From the NCBI RefSeq assembly GCF_021278025.1, contig NZ_JAIBHJ010000001.1, forward strand, positions 91,408 through 155,407: a stretch of DNA of 64,000 nucleotides. The letters are read 5' to 3'. Positions within the stretch are counted from its first letter, which is position 1. Every line of letters begins with the position of its first letter. The DNA comes from Motilimonas sp. E26. GTDB taxonomy: Bacteria > Pseudomonadota > Gammaproteobacteria > Enterobacterales > CBDFNC01. Below the pieces are notes generated by a model that made no database searches, was not told the DNA's origin, and saw only the letters and a program-made list of their open reading frames with translations. Positions 28,994 through 40,069 of the stretch are shown here, in pieces. The position numbers were made by a program, and so were the translations under genes.

Positions 28994-31180
28994 TTAATAA
29001 ATCGCTATCGACACCGAGTCACAGTCAGCCTGATCGCAAGCGGTAAGCTTGTGATCTCCTCGCCTAATGTCGTCAAGTTCAAGGACAACACCTTCAATAT
29101 ATTTATCGTTTAAATACCATTTCGCTTGCTCAACATTACTCTTAAGTAATAAACGTTGCTTGGCATAAGAAAATATACTGGTCTTATCCCGCGGGAAAAC
29201 GATTTTTACTTTGCTGCGTTGACTGACACTAGCGGATGTAAATGAGGCCGTCTGTTGCCAGACTTGCATCGCCAAGGGCCATTGATGTAAACCTTGTGCT
29301 GTGCCCCGCTGTTTTAAGGTTGCGGGAGTTAAACCATTGATGGTCCAAGCACTGTGTTTGGTTAAACAGTTTTCATCTCGCACTAAAGCTGTATTAAGGC
29401 CAGATGGCCAACAAATTTGTTGCTTCACTACACTGGGTGGTCTCGTCAGCCTGAGTTTGTCTGCCGGCAGTAAATCAAATGTGTCAAACAATATTGGGCC
29501 AGCTTGATTTGCCCCAGTTTGACCGACATGCGGCGCGCCATCAGGGCGGCCAATCCACACCCCTACGGTATAATCGCCGCTTACGCCAATGGCCCATGCA
29601 TCACGAAAACCATAGCTGGTGCCCGTTTTCCAACTAATGCGACGGCCATAAGCTGCTTTGGCGCGATCGGGCGGTGGAATTTTGCTCAAGGTATTCGCGA
29701 TGATCCACGCCGCCTCTGCAGACATTAAAGGCTCAACACTTTCTGTTTTGGCTAATGCTTGGCTTTGCCGAAAAACCGGTTTCACTATCTCGCCCTGACG
29801 TGCCAAAGCAGAATACAGGCTAATTAACTCACGCAAGGTAATGCCATTACCGCCTAATGCAATGGCTAAGTTCGGTTTTGCAACCCGCAGATCTATTCCT
29901 TGTTTAGCGAACTGCTCGGCAAAATATTCTGGCGTAATCGCTTCCATCACTTGAACTGCGGGAACATTTTTGGAAGTGCGCAGCGCCATGTCTAAGCGCA
30001 TTGGCCCAGCAAAAGCTTGGCTAAAATTAGTTGGGCTATAATCGCCAAAGCTACGCGGCACATCGGTTAATAAACTGGCAGAATGTACTAGCCCGCGATC
30101 GAGCGCCATGGCATAAATGAAAGGCTTTAGGGTTGAGCCCGGTGAGCGCACAGCTTTGGTCATATCAACATGGCCAAAACGCTGCGCATTGTAAAAATCA
30201 GCCGAACCTTTATAAGCAATAACATGGCCTTGACGATTATCCATTACCATCACCGCGACTGAAAGCTGGTTGGACAAACGGCTTAAACGCCTTGCCACCA
30301 CAGCATCAACATCGGCTTGTAAAGTCTGATTAATATAGGTTTTGATATTGGCATCAACCGGCGCTTGTTGACGTAACTCTCTTGCGAGTAATGGCGTGGA
30401 TTGTGGCAAACTTGTGCGTCCCGCTTTAATGGGCTCTTGGCGCATCATTTTTTGCTGGTATTGAGTGATCACCTCAAATGTTAATAAACGCTCAATCACC
30501 TTGTTACGCGCTTTTAATGCGCGCTTGGGATGACGATCAGGTCGATACAAACTGGGTCGCTGCGGCACCACCACCAACAAAGCCGCTTCGGTTAAATTAA
30601 GCTGATCGGCTGTTTTACCAAAATAACGCAAGCTAGCGGCTTGTACTCCTTCAATGTTGCCGCCCATCGGCGTGAATGTCAGATATAAATTAAGAATTTG
30701 ATCTTTATCTAGATGCCATTCCAACTGCAGAGCACGAAATAACTGAGTTAATTTACCCAAATAGGTACGGGAATGGGGGTAAAACATTCTGGCCACTTGC
30801 ATGGTCAACGTTGAACCACCTGAAATCACCCTGCCATAGTGCCAATGTTGATATAAGGCCCGCACTAACGACAGCGGATTAACGCCAAAGTGTTGATAGA
30901 AATAACGGTCTTCATAGGCCATTAACGCCTTCAGATAAAATGGGCTAACGTCATCACTGTCTACAGCAATGCGATAAATACCTTGTTCATTAGAAAACTG
31001 GCGTAAAATCTGACCTTGCTCGGTATAAATAGTGGTAGAAACCTGCCCTTTTACTGAATAATCGAATGGAAACAATATATTAAGTAGATAAAAAAAAGCA
31101 AATAGCGATACGCATAATAGCGTGCCAAAGCGAATAAACCGCCACAGCACACTTTTTAATTTTATCGCCACTGTCGCCAT
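28994..31180 (-). CDS. pbpC: Penicillin-binding protein 1C
   Basis: A 728-residue bifunctional peptidoglycan synthase of class A. One N-terminal membrane helix (about residues 18-37) is followed by the transglycosylase domain (EDRYFYQHFGVN, GGSTLTMQVAR). The transpeptidase domain has SxxK in GSTLKPF, SxN in SKN and KTGTS. A C-terminal PBP1C-specific module ends the protein. I start it at the ATG at 31180; a longer frame from 31327 would run over the last 120 bases of the macroglobulin gene and has no support. The start lies 25 bases after the upstream stop, the standard yfhM-pbpC gene pair. Confidence 0.95.
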   Translation of the reverse strand: MATVAIKLKSVLWRFIRFGTLLCVSLFAFFYLLNILFPFDYSVKGQVSTTIYTEQGQILRQFSNEQGIYRIAVDSDDVSPFYLKALMAYEDRYFYQHFGVNPLSLVRALYQHWHYGRVISGGSTLTMQVARMFYPHSRTYLGKLTQLFRALQLEWHLDKDQILNLYLTFTPMGGNIEGVQAASLRYFGKTADQLNLTEAALLVVVPQRPSLYRPDRHPKRALKARNKVIERLLTFEVITQYQQKMMRQEPIKAGRTSLPQSTPLLARELRQQAPVDANIKTYINQTLQADVDAVVARRLSRLSNQLSVAVMVMDNRQGHVIAYKGSADFYNAQRFGHVDMTKAVRSPGSTLKPFIYAMALDRGLVHSASLLTDVPRSFGDYSPTNFSQAFAGPMRLDMALRTSKNVPAVQVMEAITPEYFAEQFAKQGIDLRVAKPNLAIALGGNGITLRELISLYSALARQGEIVKPVFRQSQALAKTESVEPLMSAEAAWIIANTLSKIPPPDRAKAAYGRRISWKTGTSYGFRDAWAIGVSGDYTVGVWIGRPDGAPHVGQTGANQAGPILFDTFDLLPADKLRLTRPPSVVKQQICWPSGLNTALVRDENCLTKHSAWTINGLTPATLKQRGTAQGLHQWPLAMQVWQQTASFTSASVSQRSKVKIVFPRDKTSIFSYAKQRLLLKSNVEQAKWYLNDKYIEGVVLELDDIRRGDHKLTACDQADCDSVSIAIY

Positions 31181-31205
31181 TGCTTTATATATAGCCTTAG
31201 CCGTA

Positions 31206-34200
31206 TTACTGAATATTAAGCTGAGCCACAGGGCCAGTTTGATAAATAAAGCGCGCTGGCTGGTACATATCTTCAATGTAGAGCGCCGGCATTTTTGCCT
31301 GACCTTGACTTTGCGCGCGTAATACATAAGCCAACGTTAGCTCTTTATATTCGCCAGCACTTGGCAGCGCAACCACCCAGCGATCGTTACGATACTCAAT
31401 GCGCTCAGCGGCGGCGTTATCGGTTTTTTCTAACACCGAAGCAATCAAGGCATCACTATTAGTAAACGCAGGGTCTTCTAATACAAACCCTGTTGGTACT
31501 TGCTCTACCAATAAGCCATTTTTTAAGTACTCTTTTAGTTTGACTGTTAGCACCACAATAAGCTTATCCCCTACTGCCACTGTTGCTACTTGTTTCGTGC
31601 TGTCACCATCCATCGATTGCGTGTTAATTGACTGGCCATTGCTTTGGTAAAAAGTTCGGTTTACGTGTTCAACATCTATGGTAGACCTTGGCGGTGTATT
31701 GGCGTTGGCATGACCTTGCGCCGACGCAATCACATAAACCGGGTTGGCGGATTTATTTTCTAACACCAATTCAGGCCACATAGGGGCGCTGCCTTGCCCT
31801 TGTGCAGTTTGTTCAACACCGTCCAAAATCAAGCTGACCGGCTGTTGATTTAACTGTTTTAAGCTAATGCCGGCTTCCACTAAGGCATTGTTTTCTTGCG
31901 TGCTGAGATAACGATCTTTACTGGCCAACTGCACCACTTTTTCAACTAATTGATTACGCAAGGTGACCAGCGATTGGCTCAGTTTTACTCGTTGTTCAAG
32001 CTGGGCCAACAACGAAATAATGCGCGCATTATCACGGATTGCCGAGCCATAATCATAATCTTGCCAGCGCGTTGACTGGCGGGTCTGGATATTGGCATTA
32101 AGTAAATACTGCTGACCTTTGGCCGCATCACCAGCTAGCATAAATGCCGCGCCAAGATGAGCAGAATCAAGGGCTGAGCTAAACGACACTTGCTCTAGCT
32201 GCCATAAGTCAGACACTGTCACTTGCCCCTCTCGCGCTAAAATCCACGCACTGTAAAAAGCCGCCGATGATTTCTGTTGTAACAACTGACCTAAATAGCG
32301 CTGACTGGCATTAAACATATCATCAGGCACCAAGGCTTCATCGTATTGATTAACCCGCGCTAAAAAGTCACTCACATAAGCGCTGATCCAATAGCGGGTA
32401 TCTCCATGTTTACTCCACATAGCAAAACTGCCGTTGGCTTTTTGCATCCCCGATAAACGCTGTACCGCTTGGCTTAATAGTTGTCGCTCGGTTTTATTTT
32501 CTAGTATCGGTGCTTTCAATGGGTCAAGCGACGAATCTTGATACAACCAAGGCAATGCCTTACTGGTTGTTTGTTCGGCGCAACCATAAGGGTAAGCAAA
32601 TAAATGTTGCGCGTATTGGCCAATATTAAGCATCGCTGTTGACGAATAACTTAACCAGCCAGCCTTCCCTTTTACAGGAGTCATATTTGGCCAGTTAGCG
32701 TTTTCATTAAGCCAAACACTTTCGCCTGCGGCTAAAGTGCGATGTACCACATAAGATAAAATTGGCTCAGGGCTGCGCACTGGCACCTGCCAACTACGTG
32801 TTTGTGAGTAAACATCACTGGCCAAGGTTAAGGTTAACTGGCCTTTGCTAAAACCCTTATTGGCCGACAAACTAACGGGTAAACTTGCCCGCTCGCCGTC
32901 TTGTAAGGTCACTTCAAGCTGCGTATTACCTTCAAGGCTGAGGGCTTCATCAGCACTGACTTGCGCGTTAATGATTGCCACCTCACCCGATTGATTAAAT
33001 ACTTCTAATAGCGTTTGCGTTTTGTCACCAGGCGCGATGAATCGAGGCACCGACAGCTCGGCAACCAGCGGCGCAGCAATGGCAACATCCTCAACTTGTT
33101 GGCCTACTTGCTTAGCGCTAAATACGGTCGCGACCACTTGCGCTTCACCGTTATAGTCAGGTAGCTCAAGCGATACCGCAGCTTGGCCGTTGGCATCAAG
33201 CGACACCAACTTAGACATAATAGTGATGGTTTTAGCCTCAACCAAATCACCTAAATGATCATTAGCGGACATGTCGCCGCCATAACGGTGGCGTAAAAAG
33301 GAATCAGGTCGCTGCTGATATTGACGCGAATATAAATCCACTACATCAGCACCATAACGGCGTTGTGAAAAAAACCAATCACTAATAGATGGCACCTGAT
33401 AGCGCGATAAATTAGTAATGCCTTTATCCATTAAAGATAACGTTAACCAAGCTTGTTCACCGGCAAGCTCCGCAGCAGTAATGGTAAAAGTCGCTTCCTC
33501 AAGAGGACGCAGCGCTTGTTGATGCTCGATGGCCACCTTCACTATTCGCTGCTGGCGATCAAGTAACACAGGTTTGATGCTAAACAAACGTCTTGGCATA
33601 TGCTCAGTCGTGATCACTTGGGTAGCCGTTAAATATATATCGTGACGTTTTAGATCTGCAGGTATTGTCACCGCGGCGCTGCCCTGACCATTAACAACCT
33701 TAACATTCTGTTGCCAAAGGATTTTACCAGCTTCTAACGCCAGCTGAACTTCGCCATCAAAATCACTGTTAAGGGTAACGCTAACTTGCTCACCATTTTT
33801 GTAGTGAGGTTTATCTAAGGTTAAGCCTAGATGATCGGGCTTAGCAGGTTTTTGTTGTCCACCTTCTTGCCAGCCAGCATAAAAAGTGTACAGCGTTTCA
33901 ACGCCATCACTGTTGCGTAAACGCACACGATAATCGCCCCACTCTACAGCAACATTAATGTCAGCAGCCTCGCCTTGGTTGACGTTAATCACTTCACTTA
34001 ATACTGGGCGCCACTCATTATCACGCACTAAATCCCAACCATAAGCGTCGCTATAGGTCCAATAGTAGCCACCACGATTGCGCTCTAGCTTATACTCCAA
34101 CTTACCTGCCATTGGCTCAGTGCCGTCGCTGCTGAGGTTTATCACCTTAAAGTCTAAATGGCTAAATGATTGGGCCTCGTCAAACTCAGCTCGGATCCCC

Positions 34201-35906
34201 GGAATGGCAAGATTGCGCCATAACAAGGCTTGCTGCTGACGCGTCACTGCTGCGCCACCTGTTTCAAGTAGCTCAAAACTGATATTGGCGACAGCGGGCC
34301 CTTTTAATTTCTGTTGATCTATCAAAGGTAATGAAAAAGCCACGTCACCTTGTTGATCCAGTTTTAACGCCGGTAACTCCGGTAAATCACGATAGCTATC
34401 AACATAAAAAGGCGTACCGACAAAATAGTCTTGATAAGGCCCCACCAGCTCATTCACACTTTGATAAGTAACGTTTAGCTTTAGCTCATTGCCCGCCGCT
34501 GGCGCGCCAAATAAATAGCGGCCATTGGCGGTCACATCTACACGCTCTTGGCCAATTAACAAAGGTTTTTTAGCGCTGCCCTGACCCGCTAAGGCAAAGG
34601 TTAAGTCCATGCGCTCAGGCACAAATTCACTCACATTGAACGAAAACACCGACAAGGCTTTACTGGCAGCTTTATTTGCTTTTACCATCAATGACCAGCG
34701 GCCCAACGGCGCATCTTTTGGTATATCAAACCACTGCTGAAAAAAGCCTCGGCCTTGCTCTGTTAGCTGCTGGCCAATGACCACTTTGCCATCGGGTTTT
34801 ACCAGCTCAACATAAACACTGTTTTGTTTAATCGCCGCGCCGTCAGCATCACGCAATACAATATTAAGAGGTAAAGATTCACCCGGCTTAAACAAGTCTC
34901 GGTTAGAATAAGTAAACGCTTCAACCGCCTGATAATCTCGACCATCGACACTAAAATCAGAAAGATCTAACGGCACTTCTCGCAGCGGCAAGTAAGCCAA
35001 GCCCTGCTCCGATTCCACTAATAACACGTCGCCTGTGTGTGCTTTGTAAGCCAAGCTGGCCGCGCCATTATTCAGTTGCCCCAGTAACGTTTTCTTGCCT
35101 CCTTCGGTTAGCACCCACACTTTGGCTTTTGGCAACGGCGCATCATTTTTTAGCCACACTGCATTCACATTTAGCTGTTCAGGATAAACCTTGGCCTGTA
35201 ACCCTATGTCTGTTAATAACAGTTGCGCAACGGTCATGTTGTCACTTGAAAACTGGCCGCCGCCCTTTATTGCAACTAAATACCACCCGTTAGTTACTTC
35301 ATCTGGAATTCGAATATTGGCTTGTACGGCTTCATTTTTCGCCGATGTTGGCAGGTCAAATTGCAGCGTGGTCACCGTAGTAAAATACTTACTTAATTGA
35401 TCAACGCGCCAACCGGACGCTTGCTCGGGATAATAAAACTGACTTAATAGGTCGGCTTGATTGTTAAGGCGCAATATCTCAACCGATACACTGGATAAAT
35501 TAACCGCCGAAATCGGTAAGGTACGCGAGCCCGACGCCATCACAAATGGACCTCGGCCCAGTAGTTTCACTGCAGGCTGAATTTCAGCAATCTCTACTTG
35601 TTGATTAAATGTTTGCTCACCATTAGCCACTTGCACATTATAGCGTTGGCCAATTTCAACATCCGTGGTGATGAAAGCGTTTTCAGCTTGGTTCAAAAAC
35701 CAATTAATCGACACAACCTGATCTGAATTGCCTAAAGTGACCTTAATGTCTTTTACATCCGGTGCCACCCCATCATTAAATTCCATGATAATCGCAGGTT
35801 TACCTAAGTGCGTGTAAGGCCCGACGTAATCAACCTCGGTCGCAATACTAAACACGCTAACAACACATAAAATGAAGCCTAAAAATAGTTGATAAAGGAA
35901 ACGCAT
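31206..35906 (-). CDS. yfhM: Alpha-2-macroglobulin family protein (YfhM type)
   Basis: A 1566-residue periplasmic bacterial alpha-2-macroglobulin. The bait-type and MG domains are followed by the thioester motif GCAEQ in AYPYGCAEQTTSK near residue 1090, where Cys and Gln form the reactive thioester that traps attacking proteases. The terpenoid-like helical domain comes after it (MQKANGSFAMW). Together with PBP1C it is thought to guard and repair a breached envelope. Unlike E. coli YfhM, the N-terminus shows an ordinary signal peptide (residues 1-22, cleavage near FSIA) and no convincing lipobox; a Cys in FILC lacks the small -1 residue. It is first in the two-gene unit with pbpC. Confidence 0.95.
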   Translation of the reverse strand: MRFLYQLFLGFILCVVSVFSIATEVDYVGPYTHLGKPAIIMEFNDGVAPDVKDIKVTLGNSDQVVSINWFLNQAENAFITTDVEIGQRYNVQVANGEQTFNQQVEIAEIQPAVKLLGRGPFVMASGSRTLPISAVNLSSVSVEILRLNNQADLLSQFYYPEQASGWRVDQLSKYFTTVTTLQFDLPTSAKNEAVQANIRIPDEVTNGWYLVAIKGGGQFSSDNMTVAQLLLTDIGLQAKVYPEQLNVNAVWLKNDAPLPKAKVWVLTEGGKKTLLGQLNNGAASLAYKAHTGDVLLVESEQGLAYLPLREVPLDLSDFSVDGRDYQAVEAFTYSNRDLFKPGESLPLNIVLRDADGAAIKQNSVYVELVKPDGKVVIGQQLTEQGRGFFQQWFDIPKDAPLGRWSLMVKANKAASKALSVFSFNVSEFVPERMDLTFALAGQGSAKKPLLIGQERVDVTANGRYLFGAPAAGNELKLNVTYQSVNELVGPYQDYFVGTPFYVDSYRDLPELPALKLDQQGDVAFSLPLIDQQKLKGPAVANISFELLETGGAAVTRQQQALLWRNLAIPGIRAEFDEAQSFSHLDFKVINLSSDGTEPMAGKLEYKLERNRGGYYWTYSDAYGWDLVRDNEWRPVLSEVINVNQGEAADINVAVEWGDYRVRLRNSDGVETLYTFYAGWQEGGQQKPAKPDHLGLTLDKPHYKNGEQVSVTLNSDFDGEVQLALEAGKILWQQNVKVVNGQGSAAVTIPADLKRHDIYLTATQVITTEHMPRRLFSIKPVLLDRQQRIVKVAIEHQQALRPLEEATFTITAAELAGEQAWLTLSLMDKGITNLSRYQVPSISDWFFSQRRYGADVVDLYSRQYQQRPDSFLRHRYGGDMSANDHLGDLVEAKTITIMSKLVSLDANGQAAVSLELPDYNGEAQVVATVFSAKQVGQQVEDVAIAAPLVAELSVPRFIAPGDKTQTLLEVFNQSGEVAIINAQVSADEALSLEGNTQLEVTLQDGERASLPVSLSANKGFSKGQLTLTLASDVYSQTRSWQVPVRSPEPILSYVVHRTLAAGESVWLNENANWPNMTPVKGKAGWLSYSSTAMLNIGQYAQHLFAYPYGCAEQTTSKALPWLYQDSSLDPLKAPILENKTERQLLSQAVQRLSGMQKANGSFAMWSKHGDTRYWISAYVSDFLARVNQYDEALVPDDMFNASQRYLGQLLQQKSSAAFYSAWILAREGQVTVSDLWQLEQVSFSSALDSAHLGAAFMLAGDAAKGQQYLLNANIQTRQSTRWQDYDYGSAIRDNARIISLLAQLEQRVKLSQSLVTLRNQLVEKVVQLASKDRYLSTQENNALVEAGISLKQLNQQPVSLILDGVEQTAQGQGSAPMWPELVLENKSANPVYVIASAQGHANANTPPRSTIDVEHVNRTFYQSNGQSINTQSMDGDSTKQVATVAVGDKLIVVLTVKLKEYLKNGLLVEQVPTGFVLEDPAFTNSDALIASVLEKTDNAAAERIEYRNDRWVVALPSAGEYKELTLAYVLRAQSQGQAKMPALYIEDMYQPARFIYQTGPVAQLNIQ

Positions 35907-36199
35907 ATAGCCGCCTTACAAATATGTAGAGTAAAAATATTGGATCAATCACGCCTCATTAACACAAAAAACGAGACAAGGGGTTAGATCAAATTAACCT
36001 AAACAGGTTTGCATCATAGCGAAGCTGAGCAACGAGGTAAAAATAATTAGCATAAATAACAATAACTAAAAAACTTCATCGCACGAACCTCTTGATATAA
36101 ATCAATTAAAACAAAACTACATTGATAGTCAGCCATTGCACCACCTTTGCAAAGCCTAGAATAAAAGGAACATTATGCGAAATTTTAAGGATCTTGAAG

Positions 36200-37918
36200 A
36201 TGCAACCTTACCCCACAGGCACCATTAAGCCACTGCACTCTCGTGAACAAACCAACAAGGGTGGCTTGCCATGGCTTCAGACAGTTAATGCTCGTCTTAA
36301 AATCAGTGTAATAATTACCTTGTTTTCGTTAGTGTTCATTGCTTATCAAGGCATAACCGGAATGCAACACGCAACGACTGCTATCGAAAGCCTTTACACG
36401 CAAGGGATGCAGCACACAATACGCTCAGGGAAAATTTTACAGCTGTTAGGCACTGCACGTAGTGAACTATTGTTATCGTTTCAGCACGACCCCTCCTCAG
36501 AGTTTGCCAAACTTCATCAACATCACCTTAAGCAACACCTTGATGCCATTAATAATGCACTAAAGCAACTGCACAATATCGTTGACAATGAAATCCTAAC
36601 AGCTAGTTTATCTCCTGCGGAAACCGAGCAAATCAAACAATTAGTGAACCAACTAGATAAGATCACTGAGCAAGGCTTTAACCCAGCGACAACTGCGTTG
36701 AAAGAAGCGCAATTCGCCAACGCTAATCTTGTTTTACTGCAAGTCATTAACCCTATGTTCGCTCAAGTCTCGCAACAGGCAATGGGCTTTTTAAACCTGC
36801 AAATGGATGAAGCTAGAGCGAGTTTTCAACAAGCTGAGCAAAACAGCAGTAGTTTCTTCAATAGTACCCTGTTAACGGTCTTAATCTGCGTCAGTATCCT
36901 CTCTTGGTTGTCTTGGCTAATCATTAACAGAATTAACCGCGCCTCGTACCAACTTGAGCATACCGGTAACGATATTGCCCAAGGAGATTTAACCCAACGG
37001 GTGCATATTTCAGGCAATGATGAATTTGCCCATATAGCTGCTCACGTTAATAAAATAGTCGACAGCTTTCATCACTTAGTACAAACCACTCATCAATCCA
37101 CCCAGCTATTGGCTCAAGCAGCTGAAGAAAACTCCGCCGTTTCTTTACAGACAAAACAAAATATTTTAGATCAACAGATGCAAACTCAGCTCATCGCCAC
37201 TGCAATCCACCAATTTACCGCCACTGTTCATGAGGTAGCACAAAGTGCTCAATCCGCATCTACCGCTTCAGAGCAGGCCGACCTGTCGGCCGCAAATGGT
37301 CTTAAAATAGTCAAAGACAGTATCACCATGATTGAAAACTTGTCTGATGAAATGCAGCAATCTGTCACTTCAATGCAAGCTCTCGCGCAGCATGCCTTAG
37401 ATATTGGCAGTGTGGTTGATGTGATCCAAGGAATTTCAGAGCAAACCAACTTACTGGCATTAAATGCTGCCATTGAAGCCGCGCGCGCAGGCGAACAAGG
37501 CAGAGGCTTTGCAGTAGTTGCCGATGAAGTTCGTACTTTAGCGAGCCGCACCCAGCAATCAACCCAAGAAATTCAAGAGACAATTCTCACCTTACAGCAA
37601 GGCAGCAAAGACGCCTCGCAACGCCTAGAGAGAGGCGCGGAGCATGCCAGTAGCACGGCATTAGAAGCGAAAAAAGCCGGTGATGCGCTAGTTGAAATTA
37701 CCGCCAGTGTAGATCAAATCAATGCCATGAACGCACAAATTGCCACCGCAGCTGAACAGCAAAGTTCGGTCACCGAAGAAATAAACCGCAATATCACTAA
37801 CATCAGTGAAATAGCCAATCAAACTGCATCAGGTGCAGAGCAAAGCAGTGCGGCCAGTGACCAGCTAGCGCAACTAGCCGAGAACTTACAACAAGAAATC
37901 GAAACATTTAAAGTGTAA
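36200..37918 (+). CDS. Methyl-accepting chemotaxis protein
   Basis: A 572-residue chemoreceptor. The start is the ATG at 36200 with AAGG upstream; a TTG-started frame from 36122 is less likely. A first membrane helix (about residues 32-50) leads to a roughly 180-residue periplasmic helical-bundle sensor (4HB type). A second helix ([20 protein letters not shown]) and a HAMP domain follow, then the coiled-coil signalling domain. Its tip is highly conserved ([20 protein letters not shown], then [12 protein letters not shown]). The ligand is not predictable. It lacks a C-terminal NWETF-like pentapeptide, so methylation enzymes would not be tethered that way. It stands alone, with strong terminators after it. 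Confidence 0.93.
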   Translation: MQPYPTGTIKPLHSREQTNKGGLPWLQTVNARLKISVIITLFSLVFIAYQGITGMQHATTAIESLYTQGMQHTIRSGKILQLLGTARSELLLSFQHDPSSEFAKLHQHHLKQHLDAINNALKQLHNIVDNEILTASLSPAETEQIKQLVNQLDKITEQGFNPATTALKEAQFANANLVLLQVINPMFAQVSQQAMGFLNLQMDEARASFQQAEQNSSSFFNSTLLTVLICVSILSWLSWLIINRINRASYQLEHTGNDIAQGDLTQRVHISGNDEFAHIAAHVNKIVDSFHHLVQTTHQSTQLLAQAAEENSAVSLQTKQNILDQQMQTQLIATAIHQFTATVHEVAQSAQSASTASEQADLSAANGLKIVKDSITMIENLSDEMQQSVTSMQALAQHALDIGSVVDVIQGISEQTNLLALNAAIEAARAGEQGRGFAVVADEVRTLASRTQQSTQEIQETILTLQQGSKDASQRLERGAEHASSTALEAKKAGDALVEITASVDQINAMNAQIATAAEQQSSVTEEINRNITNISEIANQTASGAEQSSAASDQLAQLAENLQQEIETFKV

Positions 37919-37929
37919 AACCAAACAAA

Positions 37930-37955
37930 CTCGCCATCCGGTCAAGGGTGGCGAG
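37930..37955 (+). terminator. First hairpin after the chemoreceptor gene
   Basis: CTCGCCA/TGGCGAG forms a 7-bp stem with a 12-base loop, 12 bases after the stop codon. There is no T-tract, so it probably acts together with the next hairpin. Confidence 0.45.
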
Positions 37956-37969
37956 TTAGTGATTAGTTG

Positions 37970-38003
37970 AATGATAAAGGAGCCAATTGGCTCCTTTATC
38001 ATT
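37970..38003. terminator. Bidirectional terminator between chemoreceptor and M4 protease
   Basis: A perfect 15-bp stem (AATGATAAAGGAGCC and its complement) with a 4-base AATT loop lies between two convergent stop codons. Confidence 0.8.
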
Positions 38004-38014
38004 CATTAAGCAGA

Positions 38015-40069
38015 TTAACAGCCGCCTAATTTTTTCCAAATATTCCAAGCTGAACTAGCGGTAGGAACGACATTGGTACTCCACCAAATTGCCTCGTACC
38101 GATTGTCTGAATAAACCACTTCATCGCCTAGTGAATAAGACTGATTCGCGCTCCAAGCGCCAACACCGCTACAACCTTCACCCGGCTCATTGGTTGGCGT
38201 AACACTTGGCTCAACTGTAGGTGCTACCGTTGGGGCAACGGTAGGTTGCGGCGTTGGCTCAGGCACTGTGCCGCCATCCACTAAATCCCAAGGTCCCCAT
38301 TGTGCTGTCCCTGGCTCTTGGCCTTGGTTCCACCACAGTGACACATACTGTTTGCCTTTGTGTGACACTTTATCACCCGCAAGATAAACTTTTTGGCTGT
38401 TCCAAGCGCCGCCAGGTAACGGATCAGGCGTCGGTGCTATCGTCGGCTCCGTTGTGGGTGTAACGGTTGGCGCGACTGTAGGCGCAACCGTTGGCGTCAC
38501 GCCGCCCACGGGTTTGTTACCAGCGCGACAATAGCTTGATGACAAACCAACATCACTAAGGGCAGCCGCAATGTCATTACCGTCCCAACCTAAATCGGCA
38601 GCCGCACGACAAGCGCCATCGCCCGCTTGCTGATAAGTTGCGTTAGAGGTCCATAAACGACGCTCATTGGCACGTAAGAACACTTCAAAGGCATATCTCA
38701 CATTCCAACCGGGCGTAGTCGCTAAGTTGTAAAACACCTTGTTAAACACACCTGACGAATGGTGAGGATCCATACCAGTGGTGTATCTTGATACATGATC
38801 AATCGAGCGACCATCAGAAGTCGGGTTTTTCATGCTGCGCATAAAGCCCGAATTTTTATAGATTTCATTACCCATAATGAAATCAGCACGGCCATAAATG
38901 TATTCCTTTAATGCCATGCCCGCCATGTCAGAAAATGATTCATTCAGCCCACCTGATTGGTTTCTATAAACTAAACCTGAGTGGTTTTCTGTAAAGCCGT
39001 GGGCAACTTCATGGCCCACCACAGACACACTGGTAAACGGATGAAAGCGTGAGCCGCCATCACCAAAACTCATTTTGCCCTGATACCAAAAAGCATTATT
39101 GGCGTCTTTGTCTGTATTGCCATAATGCACGCGCATTATCAACTTAGAAGGTAACGCCGCCGTGGCATACCAATCACGAAACATTTGTACATGTTTAGTA
39201 CCATTGTACAAAGCTTCACTGCCCACGCCGTAAGCGCCATTCACATCCGCTTCAACAAAACGGTTATCAGAATCAACACAGTTGTATGGGTAAGCCGGAG
39301 ATATAGTCGTGTAATCAGCACGATTGTTTAGATTGACTACGCGCACATCTTGGTTTTCCAAGGTACAGCGATTGCCTGATTTCGTAACGCTCAGATGATC
39401 CCACTCACCTTGACCATAACTGATTAAACCGCGTCTTTCATTGCCACCCTCACCCGTCGCTTTAGCATGGGGAATATTATTATATTGCTCCAATACCTCC
39501 CCAGTATTGGCATCCATGATCAACACTGGTGCTTTAACGGCATTGACATCAACAAAGCCAAAGAATAAGTAAGCTAAGTGCGCTTTACCCGACTCACTGG
39601 CGTAAATATAAAGCTGGGTTGGCTGCTCTTGTTTTACTCGATCAAGAGAGGTGCCTTCATCACGCGCGATAATCTGTTTCGCTAAGCCATCAATATCCCG
39701 AACACTGATGAGAGGTTTGACCGATTTTACATCGTCCTCAATATTTTTAAGCACGCTACCTGCTACATAAGTGTATTTTTCCGTTTGCTCATTTTTAAGC
39801 AATACAATATCACCACCGAGGATCGGGACACCTTGGTAATATTGTTGCAACGTCTGATGCAGTTCGCCGTGTTGCGCGCTATTACTTTGCTCAGCCACGC
39901 TCAACCCATCTGGCTCAGCAAGTATGCCTAAACTCAGTGCTTGAGGGCCACCTACGATACCAAGACTATTTACGTCGTCTAGGTTCAATTCCACTACTTC
40001 TGCTGAAAAAGCAGGGCTGGCTATTAATGCAGCGGCGACTGCAATGACGCTTCCTTTCAATTTAAACAT
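38015..40069 (-). CDS. M4 (thermolysin/vibriolysin-like) metalloprotease with two chitin-binding CBM5/12 modules
   Basis: A secreted zinc protease of 684 residues from the ATG at 40069; an ATG two codons upstream (40075) is equally possible. Residues 1-23 are a signal peptide, then come an FTP/PepSY propeptide (to about 195) and the M4 catalytic domain. The zinc motif HEVAH is near residue 353 and the third ligand is in GGLNESFSD. After the catalytic domain, PTVAPTVAPT-type Thr/Pro linkers separate two CBM5/12 modules (AWNSQKVYLAGDKVSHKGKQ... and AWSANQSYSLGDEVVYSDNR...), each with the WW pair that stacks on chitin. It should digest proteins while bound to chitinous particles. The hybrid two-component regulator gene lies directly upstream in the same direction. 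Confidence 0.95.
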   Translation of the reverse strand: MFKLKGSVIAVAAALIASPAFSAEVVELNLDDVNSLGIVGGPQALSLGILAEPDGLSVAEQSNSAQHGELHQTLQQYYQGVPILGGDIVLLKNEQTEKYTYVAGSVLKNIEDDVKSVKPLISVRDIDGLAKQIIARDEGTSLDRVKQEQPTQLYIYASESGKAHLAYLFFGFVDVNAVKAPVLIMDANTGEVLEQYNNIPHAKATGEGGNERRGLISYGQGEWDHLSVTKSGNRCTLENQDVRVVNLNNRADYTTISPAYPYNCVDSDNRFVEADVNGAYGVGSEALYNGTKHVQMFRDWYATAALPSKLIMRVHYGNTDKDANNAFWYQGKMSFGDGGSRFHPFTSVSVVGHEVAHGFTENHSGLVYRNQSGGLNESFSDMAGMALKEYIYGRADFIMGNEIYKNSGFMRSMKNPTSDGRSIDHVSRYTTGMDPHHSSGVFNKVFYNLATTPGWNVRYAFEVFLRANERRLWTSNATYQQAGDGACRAAADLGWDGNDIAAALSDVGLSSSYCRAGNKPVGGVTPTVAPTVAPTVTPTTEPTIAPTPDPLPGGAWNSQKVYLAGDKVSHKGKQYVSLWWNQGQEPGTAQWGPWDLVDGGTVPEPTPQPTVAPTVAPTVEPSVTPTNEPGEGCSGVGAWSANQSYSLGDEVVYSDNRYEAIWWSTNVVPTASSAWNIWKKLGGC

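Noticed and set aside
31181..31327. N-terminal extension of PBP1C by 49 residues
   Set aside because: It would overlap the end of the macroglobulin gene and contains no expected PBP feature; the ATG at 31180 gives the usual short cytoplasmic tail before the membrane helix.
38200..38530. Low-complexity PTVAPT-coding repeats considered as a DNA repeat element
   Set aside because: They are in frame and encode the flexible linkers between the protease and its chitin-binding modules.
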